A stretch of 64,000 nucleotides of DNA from Arenibacterium halophilum (GTDB lineage: Bacteria; Pseudomonadota; Alphaproteobacteria; Rhodobacterales; Rhodobacteraceae): the NCBI RefSeq assembly GCF_005938225.1, contig NZ_VCPC01000001.1, positions 558,001 to 622,000 of the forward strand, in the 5' to 3' direction. Shown piece by piece: positions 1 to 8,698 of the stretch. The notes under the pieces were generated by a model that saw only the letters and a list, made by a program, of their open reading frames with translations, was not told where the DNA came from and made no database searches. Each line of letters opens with the position of its first letter. The stretch's first letter is position 1. The position numbers and the translations under genes are program-made.

Positions 1-140
1 GCGTGAGCCTGTGCCGCACGGTCGAGCGTTTCGTTGTGCATCAGCCCGGGCAGGCCCTGTTCGGCCCGCAGGATATTCAGCTGTTGGGCCTGAACCGTGC
101 TGGCCCAGAAGACCAGCAAGAGAGAAAGCAGGCGCATCAT
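1..140 (-). CDS. CAP-domain (SCP/YkwD-like) secreted protein, N-terminal fragment
   Basis: Only the first 46 codons are inside the window and the gene runs off the left edge. Translation starts MMRLLSLLLVFW, a short hydrophobic signal peptide ending near VQAQ. It continues with LNILRAEQGLPGLMHNETLD and then RAAQAHA, which fits the first helices of CAP/YkwD proteins (LNxxRAxxGLPxLxxNxxLxxAAQxHA). CAP proteins are usually periplasmic or extracellular and their role in bacteria is poorly defined. The start codon overlaps the stop of the deaminase gene (ATGA), so the two are probably cotranscribed and translationally coupled. The family call rests on a short stretch. Confidence 0.6.
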   Translation of the reverse strand, partial: MMRLLSLLLVFWASTVQAQQLNILRAEQGLPGLMHNETLDRAAQAH

Positions 141-1471
141 TCCGCCAAACCTCGCGCCAATGCGCGTTGGCGGTGGAGCACGGGGCCGATGTCGAGCGTG
201 GCGATCTGCCCCGAGGCCACAATGCGGCGGCCTTCGACGAAGAGGTCGCGCACCTGGCGCGGCCCGGCGAGGACCAGCGCGGCGCTGTCCCAGCTGCCGG
301 CGCTTTCAACGCCCGAAACATCCCAGATCGCAATGTCGGCGCGGAACCCCGGCGCGATCCGGCCGCAATCGTCGCGGCCAAGCACCTCGGCCCCGCTCCG
401 GGTGGCAATTTCAAGCGCTTCGCGCGCGCTCATGGCATCTGCGCCGCGGCTGACCCGCTGCAGCAGCATGGCCTGCCGCGTCTCGTCGATCAGGCTGGCG
501 CGATCATTGCTGGCCGATCCGTCGACCCCGAGCCCGACGCGGACGCCCGCATCGCGGAAGGCGCGGACCGGCGCGATGCCCGATCCGAGGCGGCAGTTGG
601 AACAGGGACAATGGGCCACGCCGGTACGCGAGGTGGCGAACAGCGCGGTTTCTGCCGTGTCCAGTTTCACGCAATGGGCGTGCCAGACATCGGGGCCTGT
701 CCAGCCCAGATCTTCGGCGTATTGGCCGGGCCGGCAGCCGAAGGTTTCCATCGAATAGGCCACGTCTTCGTCGTTTTCGGCAAGGTGCGTGTGCAGCATC
801 ACGCCCTTGTCCCGGGCCAGAAGTGCAGTGTCGCGCATCAGCTCGCGGCTGACCGAGAAGGGCGAACAGGGCGCGAGGCCGACGCGGACCATTGCACCGG
901 GGTTCGCATCGTGGAAGGCATCGACCACGCGGATGCTGTCGCGCAGAATGTCGGCCTCGGCCTCGACCAGCGCATCGGGCGGCAGGCCACCCGCGCTTTC
1001 GCCAATGCTCATCGCGCCGCGCGTGGGATGAAAGCGCAACCCGATTTCGGATGCGGCGGCGATGGTGTCGTCCAGCCGCGCGCCGTTGGGATAAAGGTAC
1101 AGGTGGTCCGACGTGAGCGAGCACCCCGACAGCGCCAATTCAGCAAGCCCCGTCAGCGCCGAGACGTGCATATGCTCGGGCGTGAAGCGCGACCAGATCG
1201 GGTAGAGCCGCCGCAGCCAGCCGAACAGCAGCGCATCCTGCGCGCCGGGCACCGCGCGGGTCAGCGATTGAAACAGGTGGTGGTGCGTGTTCACCAGACC
1301 GGGGGTGACGACGCAGCCCGCGGCATCCAGCACCTCGCCGGTTGTGGTCAGCCCCTGCCCCACCCTGGCAACAACGCCATCGCGCATCAGGATATCGGCG
1401 CCGGTCAGCTCGGCGCGGGTGTCATCCATTGTCAGGATGGTATCGGCATTTCGGATCAGGGTTTCAGGCAT
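137..1471 (-). CDS. 8-oxoguanine deaminase-like amidohydrolase
   Basis: A 444-residue cytosolic metal-dependent hydrolase of the ATZ/TRZ and guanine-deaminase superfamily. Metal ligands are visible: NTHHH at residues 61-65, HTHLAEND at 227-234 (His227, His229), HAHC at 264-267 and VDGSASND at 316-323 with the catalytic Asp. The EDVAY and HCPCSNCRLGSG segments are typical of the 8-oxoguanine deaminase / hydroxydechloroatrazine hydrolase branch. Length matches the family (about 440-460). Substrate choice within the branch cannot be settled from sequence, and 8-oxoguanine to urate is the most likely reaction. It overlaps the downstream CAP gene by 4 bp. Confidence 0.8.
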   Translation of the reverse strand: MPETLIRNADTILTMDDTRAELTGADILMRDGVVARVGQGLTTTGEVLDAAGCVVTPGLVNTHHHLFQSLTRAVPGAQDALLFGWLRRLYPIWSRFTPEHMHVSALTGLAELALSGCSLTSDHLYLYPNGARLDDTIAAASEIGLRFHPTRGAMSIGESAGGLPPDALVEAEADILRDSIRVVDAFHDANPGAMVRVGLAPCSPFSVSRELMRDTALLARDKGVMLHTHLAENDEDVAYSMETFGCRPGQYAEDLGWTGPDVWHAHCVKLDTAETALFATSRTGVAHCPCSNCRLGSGIAPVRAFRDAGVRVGLGVDGSASNDRASLIDETRQAMLLQRVSRGADAMSAREALEIATRSGAEVLGRDDCGRIAPGFRADIAIWDVSGVESAGSWDSAALVLAGPRQVRDLFVEGRRIVASGQIATLDIGPVLHRQRALARGLAE

Positions 1472-1587
1472 GGTGGTCCTTTGTGCGAAACCCGCTTCAG
1501 ACCGTCACGGACAGGGGATGGAAAACGGAGAAGAACCACCTGCCCGGGCCAGACTAGGACCAAGTTCTGCACGGAACAAGCCTCGCG

Positions 1588-2403
1588 TCACGTCACCCCG
1601 GAGAGCAGCGCCAGCGCGGCGGCGTGCAGATCGGGCGTGGCGGCGGCGATGGCGCGTCCCCCCTGCGCGGCGGAACCGCCGGTCCAGTCGGTGACAATGC
1701 CGCCGGCGGCTTCGATCACGGCGATGGGGGCCTGAATGTCATAGGCGTTCAACCCGGCCTCGATCACCAGATCGATCTGCCCGGCGGCCAGGAGCGCATA
1801 GGCATAGCAATCCATGCCATAGCGGGTCAGCCGGACCTGACCGGACACCGCGCGGAAGGCGTCGCCTTCGGCCTCGGTGCCGACTTCCGGGAACGTGGTG
1901 AACAGGATCGCATCCGACAGCGCCCTGGTCGCGCGTACGCCCAACGGACGCGGCCCAAGCGGGCCAGTCATCTGCGCCACGTCAGCCCCGCCGACAAACC
2001 GTTCCCCGGTATAGGGCTGGTCGATCACCCCAAGGACCGGGCCTGCGCCCGCGTCAAGCGCGATCAACACGCCCCATGTGGGTGTTCCGGAAATGAAGCC
2101 GCGCGTGCCGTCGATCGGGTCCAGCACCCATGTGCGCCCGCTTCTGCCCGTGGTCCGTGCGAATTCTTCGCCAAGGATGCCGTCGTCGGGGCGGTATTGC
2201 GTAAGAATGGCACGCATCGCCTGTTCAGCGGCCCGGTCGGCCACAGTCACGGGGTCGAACCCCTCAGCCTCTTTGTTCTCGGCCCGCAGACCCGACTGGC
2301 GGAAATGCGGCAGAATGGCATTGCGGGCCGCATCGGCCAGCAAGTGCGCCACGTCGAGATCGGTCAAATCGGCATGTGTCATGCTGTCTGGTGCCACTGG
2401 CAC
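1588..2403 (-). CDS. hisN: inositol-monophosphatase family phosphatase (histidinol-phosphatase HisN-like)
   Basis: A 271-residue member of the Mg-dependent inositol monophosphatase family. The metal-binding motifs are visible: GEE at residues 78-80, WVLDPIDGT at 92-100, and a C-terminal YDIQAPIAVIEAAGG that replaces the usual WDxAP. In alphaproteobacteria this branch commonly works as histidinol-phosphate phosphatase. Sequence alone does not exclude inositol-1-phosphate or another sugar phosphate. Translation may start at the internal ATG (MTHADL, position 2382). No other his gene lies nearby, which is common for HisN in this group. Confidence 0.72.
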   Translation of the reverse strand: MPVAPDSMTHADLTDLDVAHLLADAARNAILPHFRQSGLRAENKEAEGFDPVTVADRAAEQAMRAILTQYRPDDGILGEEFARTTGRSGRTWVLDPIDGTRGFISGTPTWGVLIALDAGAGPVLGVIDQPYTGERFVGGADVAQMTGPLGPRPLGVRATRALSDAILFTTFPEVGTEAEGDAFRAVSGQVRLTRYGMDCYAYALLAAGQIDLVIEAGLNAYDIQAPIAVIEAAGGIVTDWTGGSAAQGGRAIAAATPDLHAAALALLSGVT

Positions 2404-2422
2404 CGGACAAGATCAAGTCCGC

Positions 2423-2791
2423 TCAGGCCACATCGCTGAGGACACGGGCCAGTTCGAACAGCCGTCGACGCTGGTTTTCCGGAATCGCATAGTACGACCG
2501 CACCAGATCAAGGGCTTCCTTGTCTCCAAGGATATCGGCAGGGATGGCCGAACTTTCGGCTTCATCCTTTTCACCGTTCAGACCTTCGAAGAAGAAGGCC
2601 ACCGGCACGTCCAGCGCATCCGCGATGTCCCAGAGGCGTGACGCGCTGACGCGGTTCGCGCCAGTTTCGTATTTTTGAATCTGCTGGAACTTGATTCCAA
2701 CTTTTTCGGCCAGTTGCTGCTGGGTCATCCCAATCAGCCAGCGACGGTGCCGCACGCGTTTTCCAACGTGCGCATCAACCGGATGGGTCAT
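2423..2791 (-). CDS. XRE-family transcriptional regulator
   Basis: A 122-residue protein with an N-terminal Cro/C1-type helix-turn-helix. MTQQQLAEKVGIKFQQIQKY at about residues 22-41 is the recognition region, and a short acidic C-terminal helical part follows. The start is supported by a strong ribosome binding site (AAGGAG). The NRVSASRLWDIADALDVPV segment is characteristic of a conserved small XRE family in Rhodobacterales whose targets are unknown. It ends 19 bp upstream of the phosphatase gene on the same strand, so the two may form an operon. Confidence 0.85.
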   Translation of the reverse strand: MTHPVDAHVGKRVRHRRWLIGMTQQQLAEKVGIKFQQIQKYETGANRVSASRLWDIADALDVPVAFFFEGLNGEKDEAESSAIPADILGDKEALDLVRSYYAIPENQRRRLFELARVLSDVA

Positions 2792-3134
2792 GCCTTACTC
2801 CTTAATCCACCGCCCGATACTGAATCGGCCCTTCGGGATCCGGCACACCACCCTTCCATGCACGCGGCGTGGAACAGACATATCGTCAACAGAGCAACCC
2901 CCCTCGCTGCACCCGTCGGAATACTACGTTCTTTCGCTTACATTTCAAGGTTGTTAACGTTTGCCGGAGTTTCACCTTTCCCTGGGGCCAATCAGAACCG
3001 TTCAGTTACCATTTACAAACAGTCGCCCGAACCGCCCCGAAACACACATAATGGACCGGCTCTTGCGTTACACAGCACGTGTATGACACAGCAAATATGT
3101 CAAGTCTGCCACATTTCACCACCGAAAGAACGCC
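2792..3134. other. intergenic region between divergent genes
   Basis: 343 bp separate the divergently transcribed XRE gene and the quinone oxidoreductase gene. It is more AT-rich than its surroundings and should hold both promoters. I see no convincing open reading frame, RNA gene or strong palindrome in it. Confidence 0.5.
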
Positions 3135-4097
3135 ATGAAGGCCCTGCGGATCACCGAGAAGAGCGGAAAAGCTGTTTTCTGTCAGATAGATACACCATCC
3201 CCAACCGCCACTCAGATACAGGTTGAAATCAAGGCCTGCGGGCTCAACTTTGCGGACCTTTTGATCCAGAATGGAACCTATCAGGACATTCCGGCCGCAC
3301 CGTTTACAATGGGCATGGAAATCGCCGGGGTTGTGTCGGCCACGGGCGAGTCGGTCCAAGGGTTGAAATGTGGCGATCGTGTGGCGGTCTACGCCGGTCA
3401 GGGCGGGTTCGCCGAGCACGGCGTTTTCGAGGCCGACCGGGCGGTCAGGCTGCCCGACTCGATGAGCTTCGAGCAGGCGGCCGCATTTCAGATTGCTTAT
3501 GGTACAAGCCACATGGCGCTGTCCCATCGCGCCCGCCTTCTGCCGGGGGAAACGTTGCTGGTGACGGGCGCAGCCGGGGGCGTCGGTCTGACGGCGGTCG
3601 AAATCGGCAAGCTGATGGGCGCGACGGTCATCGCGCAGGCACGCGGGGCCGACAAGCTGGCCGTGGCCGAACGCGCGGGGGCCGATCATCTGGTCGAGGC
3701 GGGCGAGGATCTGCGCGAACGCGTGCTGGCGCTTGGCGGTGCCGACGTGGTCTATGACGCGGTGGGCGGCGATGCCTTCCGCGCCGCTTTCCGCGCCTGC
3801 CGCCCCGAGGGCCGGCTGATCTCGATCGGGTTTGCCAGCGGAGACGTGCCGCAGATTCCGGCCAATCACCTGATGGTCAAGAATCTGACTGCCATCGGAT
3901 TTTACATCGGCGGCTACCAGAACTTCCGCCCCGAAGTGGTGCACGACAGCTTTGCCACCCTGTTTGACTGGTTCGAACAGGGCAAGCTGCACCCGCACAT
4001 CAGCCACACCCTGCCGCTGGATCGCGTGTTCGAGGGTTTCGATCTGCTGCGCGAGCGTCGCTCGACCGGGAAAGTCGTCATCACGATGGACAACTAG
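3135..4097 (+). CDS. NADPH:quinone oxidoreductase (zinc-independent MDR family)
   Basis: A 320-residue quinone reductase / zeta-crystallin-like member of the medium-chain dehydrogenase superfamily. The N-terminal GroES-like part contains CGLNFADLLIQNGTY. The Rossmann fold starts at LLVTGAAGGVGLTAVEIGKL (AAGGVG nucleotide-binding loop). There are no zinc-ligand cysteines, as expected for the quinone branch. It reduces quinones or enones with NADPH in the cytosol and the physiological substrate is unknown. It stops 3 bp before the end of the convergent LysR gene. Confidence 0.85.
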   Translation: MKALRITEKSGKAVFCQIDTPSPTATQIQVEIKACGLNFADLLIQNGTYQDIPAAPFTMGMEIAGVVSATGESVQGLKCGDRVAVYAGQGGFAEHGVFEADRAVRLPDSMSFEQAAAFQIAYGTSHMALSHRARLLPGETLLVTGAAGGVGLTAVEIGKLMGATVIAQARGADKLAVAERAGADHLVEAGEDLRERVLALGGADVVYDAVGGDAFRAAFRACRPEGRLISIGFASGDVPQIPANHLMVKNLTAIGFYIGGYQNFRPEVVHDSFATLFDWFEQGKLHPHISHTLPLDRVFEGFDLLRERRSTGKVVITMDN

Positions 4098-4100
4098 ACC

Positions 4101-4982
4101 CTAGACCACCTTCAGACGTGATTTTGCGTGGGCCTCGTCAAACGCCTCGCGCAACAGGCGCGACAAGGTCTGGAACACCTCGCCCGAGGTATCACCGCCG
4201 TAATAGTTGATATAGTGCACCGGCAACTCGGGCAGCTGGCCATCGTGTTTCACCACTTCCAGATGCGGCGGCAAGGTGCCCTCCAGCAGCGCCTGAACGC
4301 CCAGATCAGCGGCGACCGTCGCCTCGAGCGTGCGGTCGGAATCGGTGTCCACCGACATATTCCATTCGACACCGGCCCCATCCAACGCGCGCAGCACCAA
4401 AGGCCGGAAGATGCAATGCCGCCCCAGCGCCAGATCCAGCGGGCGTTTGCGCCACGCCGACCCGCCCAGCGCGCCCACATAGTGCAGCGCCTTCGTCGCC
4501 AGACACTCCGAGCCCGGCTGGCGGTCCGCCTCGGTCGTCAGGATCAAGTCAACTTCGCCCCGGGCAAATTTCTGTTTCAACGCCGTCGTGTTCAAGGTCA
4601 GCAGATGCACCTTGAAGCGCGGATAGGCGGCGTTGAACTGCTGCAACACGCGCGGCACCGCAGGGTAGACGATGTCATGGGGCACGCCCAGCACCACTTC
4701 GCCCTCGAAGGCCTGATCCGTCAGCCGCCCGATCACCTCGTCATTGAGCGCCACCATGCGCCGGGCATAGGCCAGCAATTGTTCGCCGGCCGCCGTCAGC
4801 GCCACCCCCCGGCCCGAGCGATCCAGAAGATCGACGCCCAAAAGCTCTTCCAGTCGCTTCAACTGCATCGACACCGCCGATTGGGTCAGATGCAGGAACC
4901 CGGCGGCCCGTGTGACCCCACCGCTGTCGGCCACCGCGACGAAAGACCGGAGTGTCGTGACATCGAGATTTCGCATCATCAC
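4101..4982 (-). CDS. LysR-family transcriptional regulator
   Basis: A 293-residue LysR-type regulator. The winged helix-turn-helix occupies about residues 5-65 (SGGVTRAAGFLHLTQSAVSM is the recognition region). The effector-binding domain follows from about residue 90 to 280. Three consecutive ATG codons occur at the start, with an AAGGA-type ribosome binding site. It is divergent from a DUF1127 gene 121 bp away. That LysR-DUF1127 pairing recurs in Rhodobacteraceae, so the neighbour is a likely target. The effector is unknown. Confidence 0.9.
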   Translation of the reverse strand: MMMRNLDVTTLRSFVAVADSGGVTRAAGFLHLTQSAVSMQLKRLEELLGVDLLDRSGRGVALTAAGEQLLAYARRMVALNDEVIGRLTDQAFEGEVVLGVPHDIVYPAVPRVLQQFNAAYPRFKVHLLTLNTTALKQKFARGEVDLILTTEADRQPGSECLATKALHYVGALGGSAWRKRPLDLALGRHCIFRPLVLRALDGAGVEWNMSVDTDSDRTLEATVAADLGVQALLEGTLPPHLEVVKHDGQLPELPVHYINYYGGDTSGEVFQTLSRLLREAFDEAHAKSRLKVV

Positions 4983-5103
4983 AATCCTTGATGAATAACT
5001 TCATTAACATTCGTTTTTAAAATACAGCACAGGATGCCATATACATCAAGCAAATTGATCGCACCCAGACGAACCATCACGTTTCAGAAAAAGGACAAAC
5101 CCG

Positions 5104-5325
5104 ATGACCGATATTGCCCGCCACATCTCTTGTGCCGGTGCCCCGCTGCGCCGCCGCCACTCGCTTTTCTCCACGCTTGCCCATGTCTACGGGGTCTGGC
5201 GCCAGCGCCAGGTGCTGAAAACGCTCGACGCCGAACGGCTGTCCGACCTTGGACTGACCCGCGACCAGGCCCAGACCGAGGCCCGCCGCCCGCTGTGGGA
5301 TGCCCCCCGGACCTGGCGCACCTGA
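5104..5325 (+). CDS. DUF1127 small protein
   Basis: A 73-residue arginine-rich protein with a DUF1127 (YjiS-like) segment at residues 26-60. LSDLGLTRDQAQTEARRPLW is the conserved tail, following a WRQRQVLKTLD helix. AAGGA precedes the ATG at a good distance. DUF1127 proteins are small, basic and cytosolic, and some take part in RNA turnover or in nutrient adaptation. The role here is unknown. Divergent transcription from the LysR gene suggests control by it, and a clear terminator follows. Confidence 0.85.
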   Translation: MTDIARHISCAGAPLRRRHSLFSTLAHVYGVWRQRQVLKTLDAERLSDLGLTRDQAQTEARRPLWDAPRTWRT

Positions 5326-5347
5326 CATGCCCAAACTGACCGTCTGA

Positions 5348-5375
5348 CGCCCTGCCATTTTGGCGGGGCGTTTTT
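5348..5375 (+). terminator. Rho-independent terminator of the DUF1127 gene
   Basis: CGCCCTGCCA, a TTT loop and TGGCGGGGCG form a 10-bp stem with one wobble pair, followed by TTTTT. It lies 22 bp after the DUF1127 stop codon. Confidence 0.88.
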
Positions 5376-5498
5376 CGTTCAAAAACACTGTTTTGTCCTC
5401 CGGAAATACTTGAAAATGCATGCCGCGTTGCCGATATTCAGCAACGTATGCCGTGGGCACGTGTCCCGGCGCCTCAACTGTCTTGGATGGAGACCTTT

Positions 5499-6245
5499 AT
5501 GGCTGATTTTCAAACGACCCGCACGGCAGGCCGGACAGCCGGCGCCCGCACGGTCGAAATTGACGAGGGCCTTCGCGCCCACATGAACAAAGTCTACGGC
5601 ACGATGTCGGTCGGCATGCTGATCACATTCGCCGTGGCCTGGGCCGTGGGCACCAGCCCCGCACTTCTGGCAGTGTTCCGTGACCCGGCCACGCTGCAAC
5701 CCAATATTCTTGGCTGGATCATCATGTTCGCGCCGCTGGGCATGGTCTTCCTGTTCTCGGGCATGCTGAACCGTATCTCGGCCGCCGGCGCGCAGCTGTT
5801 CTTCTATGCCTTCGCCGCCGTCATGGGCCTGTCGCTCAGCTGGATCTTCGTGGCCTTCACCGGCTATTCGATCGCGCAGGTGTTCCTGATCACCTCGATC
5901 GCCTTCGCGGGCCTGTCGCTCTGGGGCTACACCACCAAGAAAGACATCTCGGGCTGGGGCAGCTTCCTGATCATGGGCGTGATCGGCCTGATCGTCGCGT
6001 CGATCATCAACCTGATCTGGCCGATGCCGGGCCTGGCCTTCGCGATCTCGATCCTGGGTGTGCTGATCTTTGCCGGCCTTACCGCCTATGACACGCAGAA
6101 CATCAAAAGCACCTACCTGGCCCACGCCCACAGCGGCGACACCGAATGGCTAGGCAAGGCGGCAATTATGGGCGCGTTGAACCTGTACCTCGACTTCATC
6201 AACATGTTCATGTTCCTGCTGCAACTGCTGGGCAACCGCGAATAA
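5499..6245 (+). CDS. Bax inhibitor-1 / YccA-family membrane protein
   Basis: A 248-residue integral membrane protein with seven hydrophobic segments, matching the BI-1/YccA family length. DTQNIKSTYLAHAHSGDTEW before the last segment and the GALNLYLDFINMFMFLLQLL tail are typical. Family members act as pH-sensitive calcium leak channels or modulators of membrane proteases such as FtsH. The role in this organism is not known. The start is placed at MADFQTT, which has a GGAGA ribosome binding site, although the frame is open further upstream. It appears monocistronic and ends with a strong terminator. Confidence 0.88.
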   Translation: MADFQTTRTAGRTAGARTVEIDEGLRAHMNKVYGTMSVGMLITFAVAWAVGTSPALLAVFRDPATLQPNILGWIIMFAPLGMVFLFSGMLNRISAAGAQLFFYAFAAVMGLSLSWIFVAFTGYSIAQVFLITSIAFAGLSLWGYTTKKDISGWGSFLIMGVIGLIVASIINLIWPMPGLAFAISILGVLIFAGLTAYDTQNIKSTYLAHAHSGDTEWLGKAAIMGALNLYLDFINMFMFLLQLLGNRE

Positions 6246-6269
6246 TCCACGCCTCTCGCGTGAACGACC

Positions 6270-6298
6270 AAGGCCACCGGGTTCCGGTGGCCTTTTTC
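6270..6298 (+). terminator. Rho-independent terminator of the Bax inhibitor-like gene
   Basis: AAGGCCACCGG, a GTT loop and CCGGTGGCCTT form an 11-bp perfect stem running into a T-tract. It is 24 bp downstream of the stop codon. Confidence 0.93.
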
Positions 6299-6350
6299 TT
6301 TGGGGGTATTCGTATTGTGCGGTGGTCGGCTGTGCGGACGAAACTGCCAA

Positions 6351-6611
6351 TCAGCGCACCAGATATATTCGTCTCAGGTAGAAAAGAATACCGCCGATCC
6401 CCATAGTCGCAAAACCGGTACATAGTCCTACCACCAGACGATGAAAAATTGGTGGCATGTAATGGTCAGCGCCCGGCGCTGCGAGCGGAACTGTCGAAAA
6501 GTAGCCGGAGTCGATTGAATAGAGGTGTAGCGCGATGAGCACTGTGAACGCTCCCCAAACAAGAGAGAGCCATTGCAGCATCAGGAGAAGATAAGCGCAA
6601 AGCGGTTTCAT
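6351..6611 (-). CDS. small two-helix membrane protein of unknown function
   Basis: An 86-residue protein with two hydrophobic segments, about residues 5-30 and 56-79, and a basic C-terminus (YLRRIYLVR). I do not recognise a family. GAGGAG at 6625-6630 lies 13 bp before the chosen ATG and 5 bp before an upstream ATG that encodes only Met-Ser-Leu-stop and overlaps the chosen start. That could be a tiny coupled leader. Base composition is clearly AT-richer than the flanking genes, as for the next gene, suggesting acquisition. It is a plausible real gene but unproven. Confidence 0.5.
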   Translation of the reverse strand: MKPLCAYLLLMLQWLSLVWGAFTVLIALHLYSIDSGYFSTVPLAAPGADHYMPPIFHRLVVGLCTGFATMGIGGILFYLRRIYLVR

Positions 6612-6754
6612 AGGCTCATTATGACTCCTCAGCGCGCAACTTCCTTACCCGTTGGCCGTGGCGTGCATAAGACAAGATTTGGCTTTAAACGGTCATCTGA
6701 CAATTGCTATCAGAAGCTCGTGCTCTGGAGCACGCCAAATCGGACTGTGGGGGC

Positions 6755-7117
6755 TTAGCTGAACACGTCTTCAAGATTTTTACTCCGTTCGCCGCGCATG
6801 ATCATGTCAAGCTGCGCTAGAGACAACGGAGAGGCAGCGGCGGCATCTTTCATATTGGTAAACGGCAACCATCCCTTGAGCGTCCTCATCCATGCAAACT
6901 CGCTTGGAATGCATTCTGCCGGAATCAGATGATCAGAGTCGTATACCTGACTTAAAATGTGATAGAACTCGTCGAAGTCATCGCCCCAGATGCCCAAGTC
7001 TGCCACAACCTGTGAATTCGAGCTAAGTTGCTCCATCTGTTCGCTTGAGACGCCAAATTGTCTCGACGCCTCAATCATTTTAGAGGGTATGTCTTGTTCG
7101 CTCATCACGAAATTCAT
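6755..7117 (-). CDS. hypothetical acidic protein, possibly acyl-carrier-like (DUF1493-like)
   Basis: A 120-residue acidic cytosolic protein with no signal peptide or membrane segment. The segment VVADLGIWGDDFDEFYHILS recalls the acyl-carrier-like DUF1493 family, but no serine sits where a phosphopantetheine would attach. The family call is therefore tentative. Start alternatives are MNFVM (7117) or MSEQDI (7105). Codon use is AT-rich compared with the neighbours. Together with the small membrane gene downstream on the same strand it looks like a short foreign insert. Confidence 0.5.
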   Translation of the reverse strand: MNFVMSEQDIPSKMIEASRQFGVSSEQMEQLSSNSQVVADLGIWGDDFDEFYHILSQVYDSDHLIPAECIPSEFAWMRTLKGWLPFTNMKDAAAASPLSLAQLDMIMRGERSKNLEDVFS

Positions 7118-7346
7118 GTTGTTGTGAACTCAGAAAACAGTCCTTTTCGGTCAGATCAATCTTGGCCCAAGGGCTCCTAAGTATTTAGCGTTGTAGAAGA
7201 TATGTCAACACGAAGTCCAACCCGACCTCTACCGCGCTTTGCCCGGACAGTCCACCTACAGGAACTGATTGACCAACGGGAACGCAGTCACATCCTCTTA
7301 TTTTGATTTATACCCTCTAGGCTCCAACCAGGTTAGCAGGAACACC

Positions 7347-8033
7347 ATGATCCAAGACTTCGCCAGCGGGGTGTATCTTGCCAACGGAGCAGAGGTCTCC
7401 GTTGCAGGCTTCCACTATCCAACCCGGATGGTGGTGATCGCCCTGCCCTGCGGCGGCACGCTCTTGTGGTCTCCCGTCACCTACAGCACGACACTGGCAA
7501 ACGCGGTCAAGACGATCGGGCCGGTGCGCCACATCGTGGCCCCCAACAGCTTTCATCACCTGTTCATGGCCGATTGGGCCGCCGCCTTCCCCGACGCACA
7601 CTGCCACGGTGCGCCCGGCCTTGCAGAAAAGCGCCCCGATCTGCCGCTTGGCGATCCACTCGGACCGAAACCGCCCGCCGCTTGGTACGGCGTGATCGAC
7701 CATCTTATAGTCGAAACCCGTCTCACCACGGAAATCATCGCCTACCATAAACCGTCACGCACAGTGATCCTGACCGATCTGGTGCAGAATTTCCCACGCG
7801 ATTGGGTCCGGGGCTGGCGCCGATGGGTGGCCAGGGCCGACCTGCTGACAGCCCCCCGCCCCACCGTGCCGCGTAAATTCCGCCTTGCCATCCGCGACCG
7901 CGCGGCGCTACGGCACGGCGTCGACGATTTGCTGTCCAAAGGCGCCGACCGGGTCGTGATGGCCCATGGCGCCCCCATTAAAACGCAGGGTGCAGACGCA
8001 CTGCGCCACGCCTTCGTCTGGCTCAAGCCCTAG
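7347..8033 (+). CDS. DUF4336 domain protein (metallo-hydrolase-like)
   Basis: A 228-residue protein of the DUF4336 family, which resembles metallo-beta-lactamase folds. Conserved features include the opening FASGVYLANGAEVSVAGFHYP, GPVRHIVAPNSFHHLF and a late MAHGAPI. The frame is open from 7269, but the start is set at MIQDFAS because of AGCAGGA upstream and the family N-terminus. Function is unknown. The last bases overlap the stop of a convergent 36-residue lipoprotein gene. Confidence 0.75.
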   Translation: MIQDFASGVYLANGAEVSVAGFHYPTRMVVIALPCGGTLLWSPVTYSTTLANAVKTIGPVRHIVAPNSFHHLFMADWAAAFPDAHCHGAPGLAEKRPDLPLGDPLGPKPPAAWYGVIDHLIVETRLTTEIIAYHKPSRTVILTDLVQNFPRDWVRGWRRWVARADLLTAPRPTVPRKFRLAIRDRAALRHGVDDLLSKGADRVVMAHGAPIKTQGADALRHAFVWLKP

Positions 8034-8140
8034 TCGACAGGCTGCTCTTGCCCGATCCCTGTAAAGCCCACGCCGCTTTCCTTTTCGCAGGCAGCCAGGG
8101 CACCAAGCGCCAGGACCACAATCACGATTTTCCCAACCAT
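8030..8140 (-). CDS. 36-residue predicted lipoprotein
   Basis: A tiny open frame encoding MVGKIVIVVLALGALAAC followed by a short polar tail ending in EQPVD. The hydrophobic stretch followed by LAAC is a good lipobox (signal peptidase II cleavage before Cys18), leaving a lipid-anchored 19-residue peptide. Short lipoproteins of this type are often skipped by gene callers. Its stop codon overlaps the end of the convergent DUF4336 gene. Function is unknown. Confidence 0.55.
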   Translation of the reverse strand: MVGKIVIVVLALGALAACEKESGVGFTGIGQEQPVD

Positions 8141-8307
8141 ACGGTTTGCTCCACATCACGCCCCTGCGCGGCAGCCTGACCAACACGCGCGTCCCGGGCA
8201 ACCCGCCCCGCGCCCCTGGATGCCCCATTGCGGCAAGGCTGCAACGCAAAAAGGCCGCGCCCCAATGGACACGACCCGAAAGCACCGGCAAGTCAGCCCG
8301 GAAAGGC

Positions 8308-8475
8308 TTACTTGATCTTGCCTTCTTTATATTCGACGTGCTTGCGCGCGACGGGATCGTACTTACGCACCGACATCTTCTCGGTCATCGTGCGCGCGTT
8401 TTTCTTTGTCACGTAGAAATGGCCTGTTCCCGCGGTCGAGTTCAGGCGGATCTTGATGGTGGTTGGCTTGGCCAT
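8308..8475 (-). CDS. rpmG: 50S ribosomal protein L33
   Basis: A 55-residue basic protein starting [20 protein letters not shown] and ending EYKEGKIK, which is the alphaproteobacterial L33 form. The segment [15 protein letters not shown] is characteristic. It is part of the large ribosomal subunit near the E site. This variant lacks the zinc-binding cysteine pairs (C-minus type). GGAGAG precedes the ATG. It appears to be a single-gene unit. Confidence 0.96.
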   Translation of the reverse strand: MAKPTTIKIRLNSTAGTGHFYVTKKNARTMTEKMSVRKYDPVARKHVEYKEGKIK

Positions 8476-8698
8476 TGTCACTCTCCTGCGTCCGGGCAGC
8501 AGCGCCCGGTAAAACCCTTCGAAGCCCGCCTTTTACCGATGCCGCCCCGCGTGTCAACCTCGTCCCGCGCTTTTACCCCGCGAATCCCGCATCCGGAACG
8601 TTCAGGCGGCGCATTTCCCCCGCCCTTCTTTCATTATTCCACAAATACTCACGTTCCACCGCCCGCGCAGCAGGGCCACGCAGGCGTGGAAAACACCT

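Noticed and set aside
11-1735. 574-codon plus-strand open frame over the deaminase gene
   Set aside because: It is an antisense shadow: low-complexity Ala/Arg/Gly composition, no domain, and the minus-strand deaminase has clear catalytic motifs.
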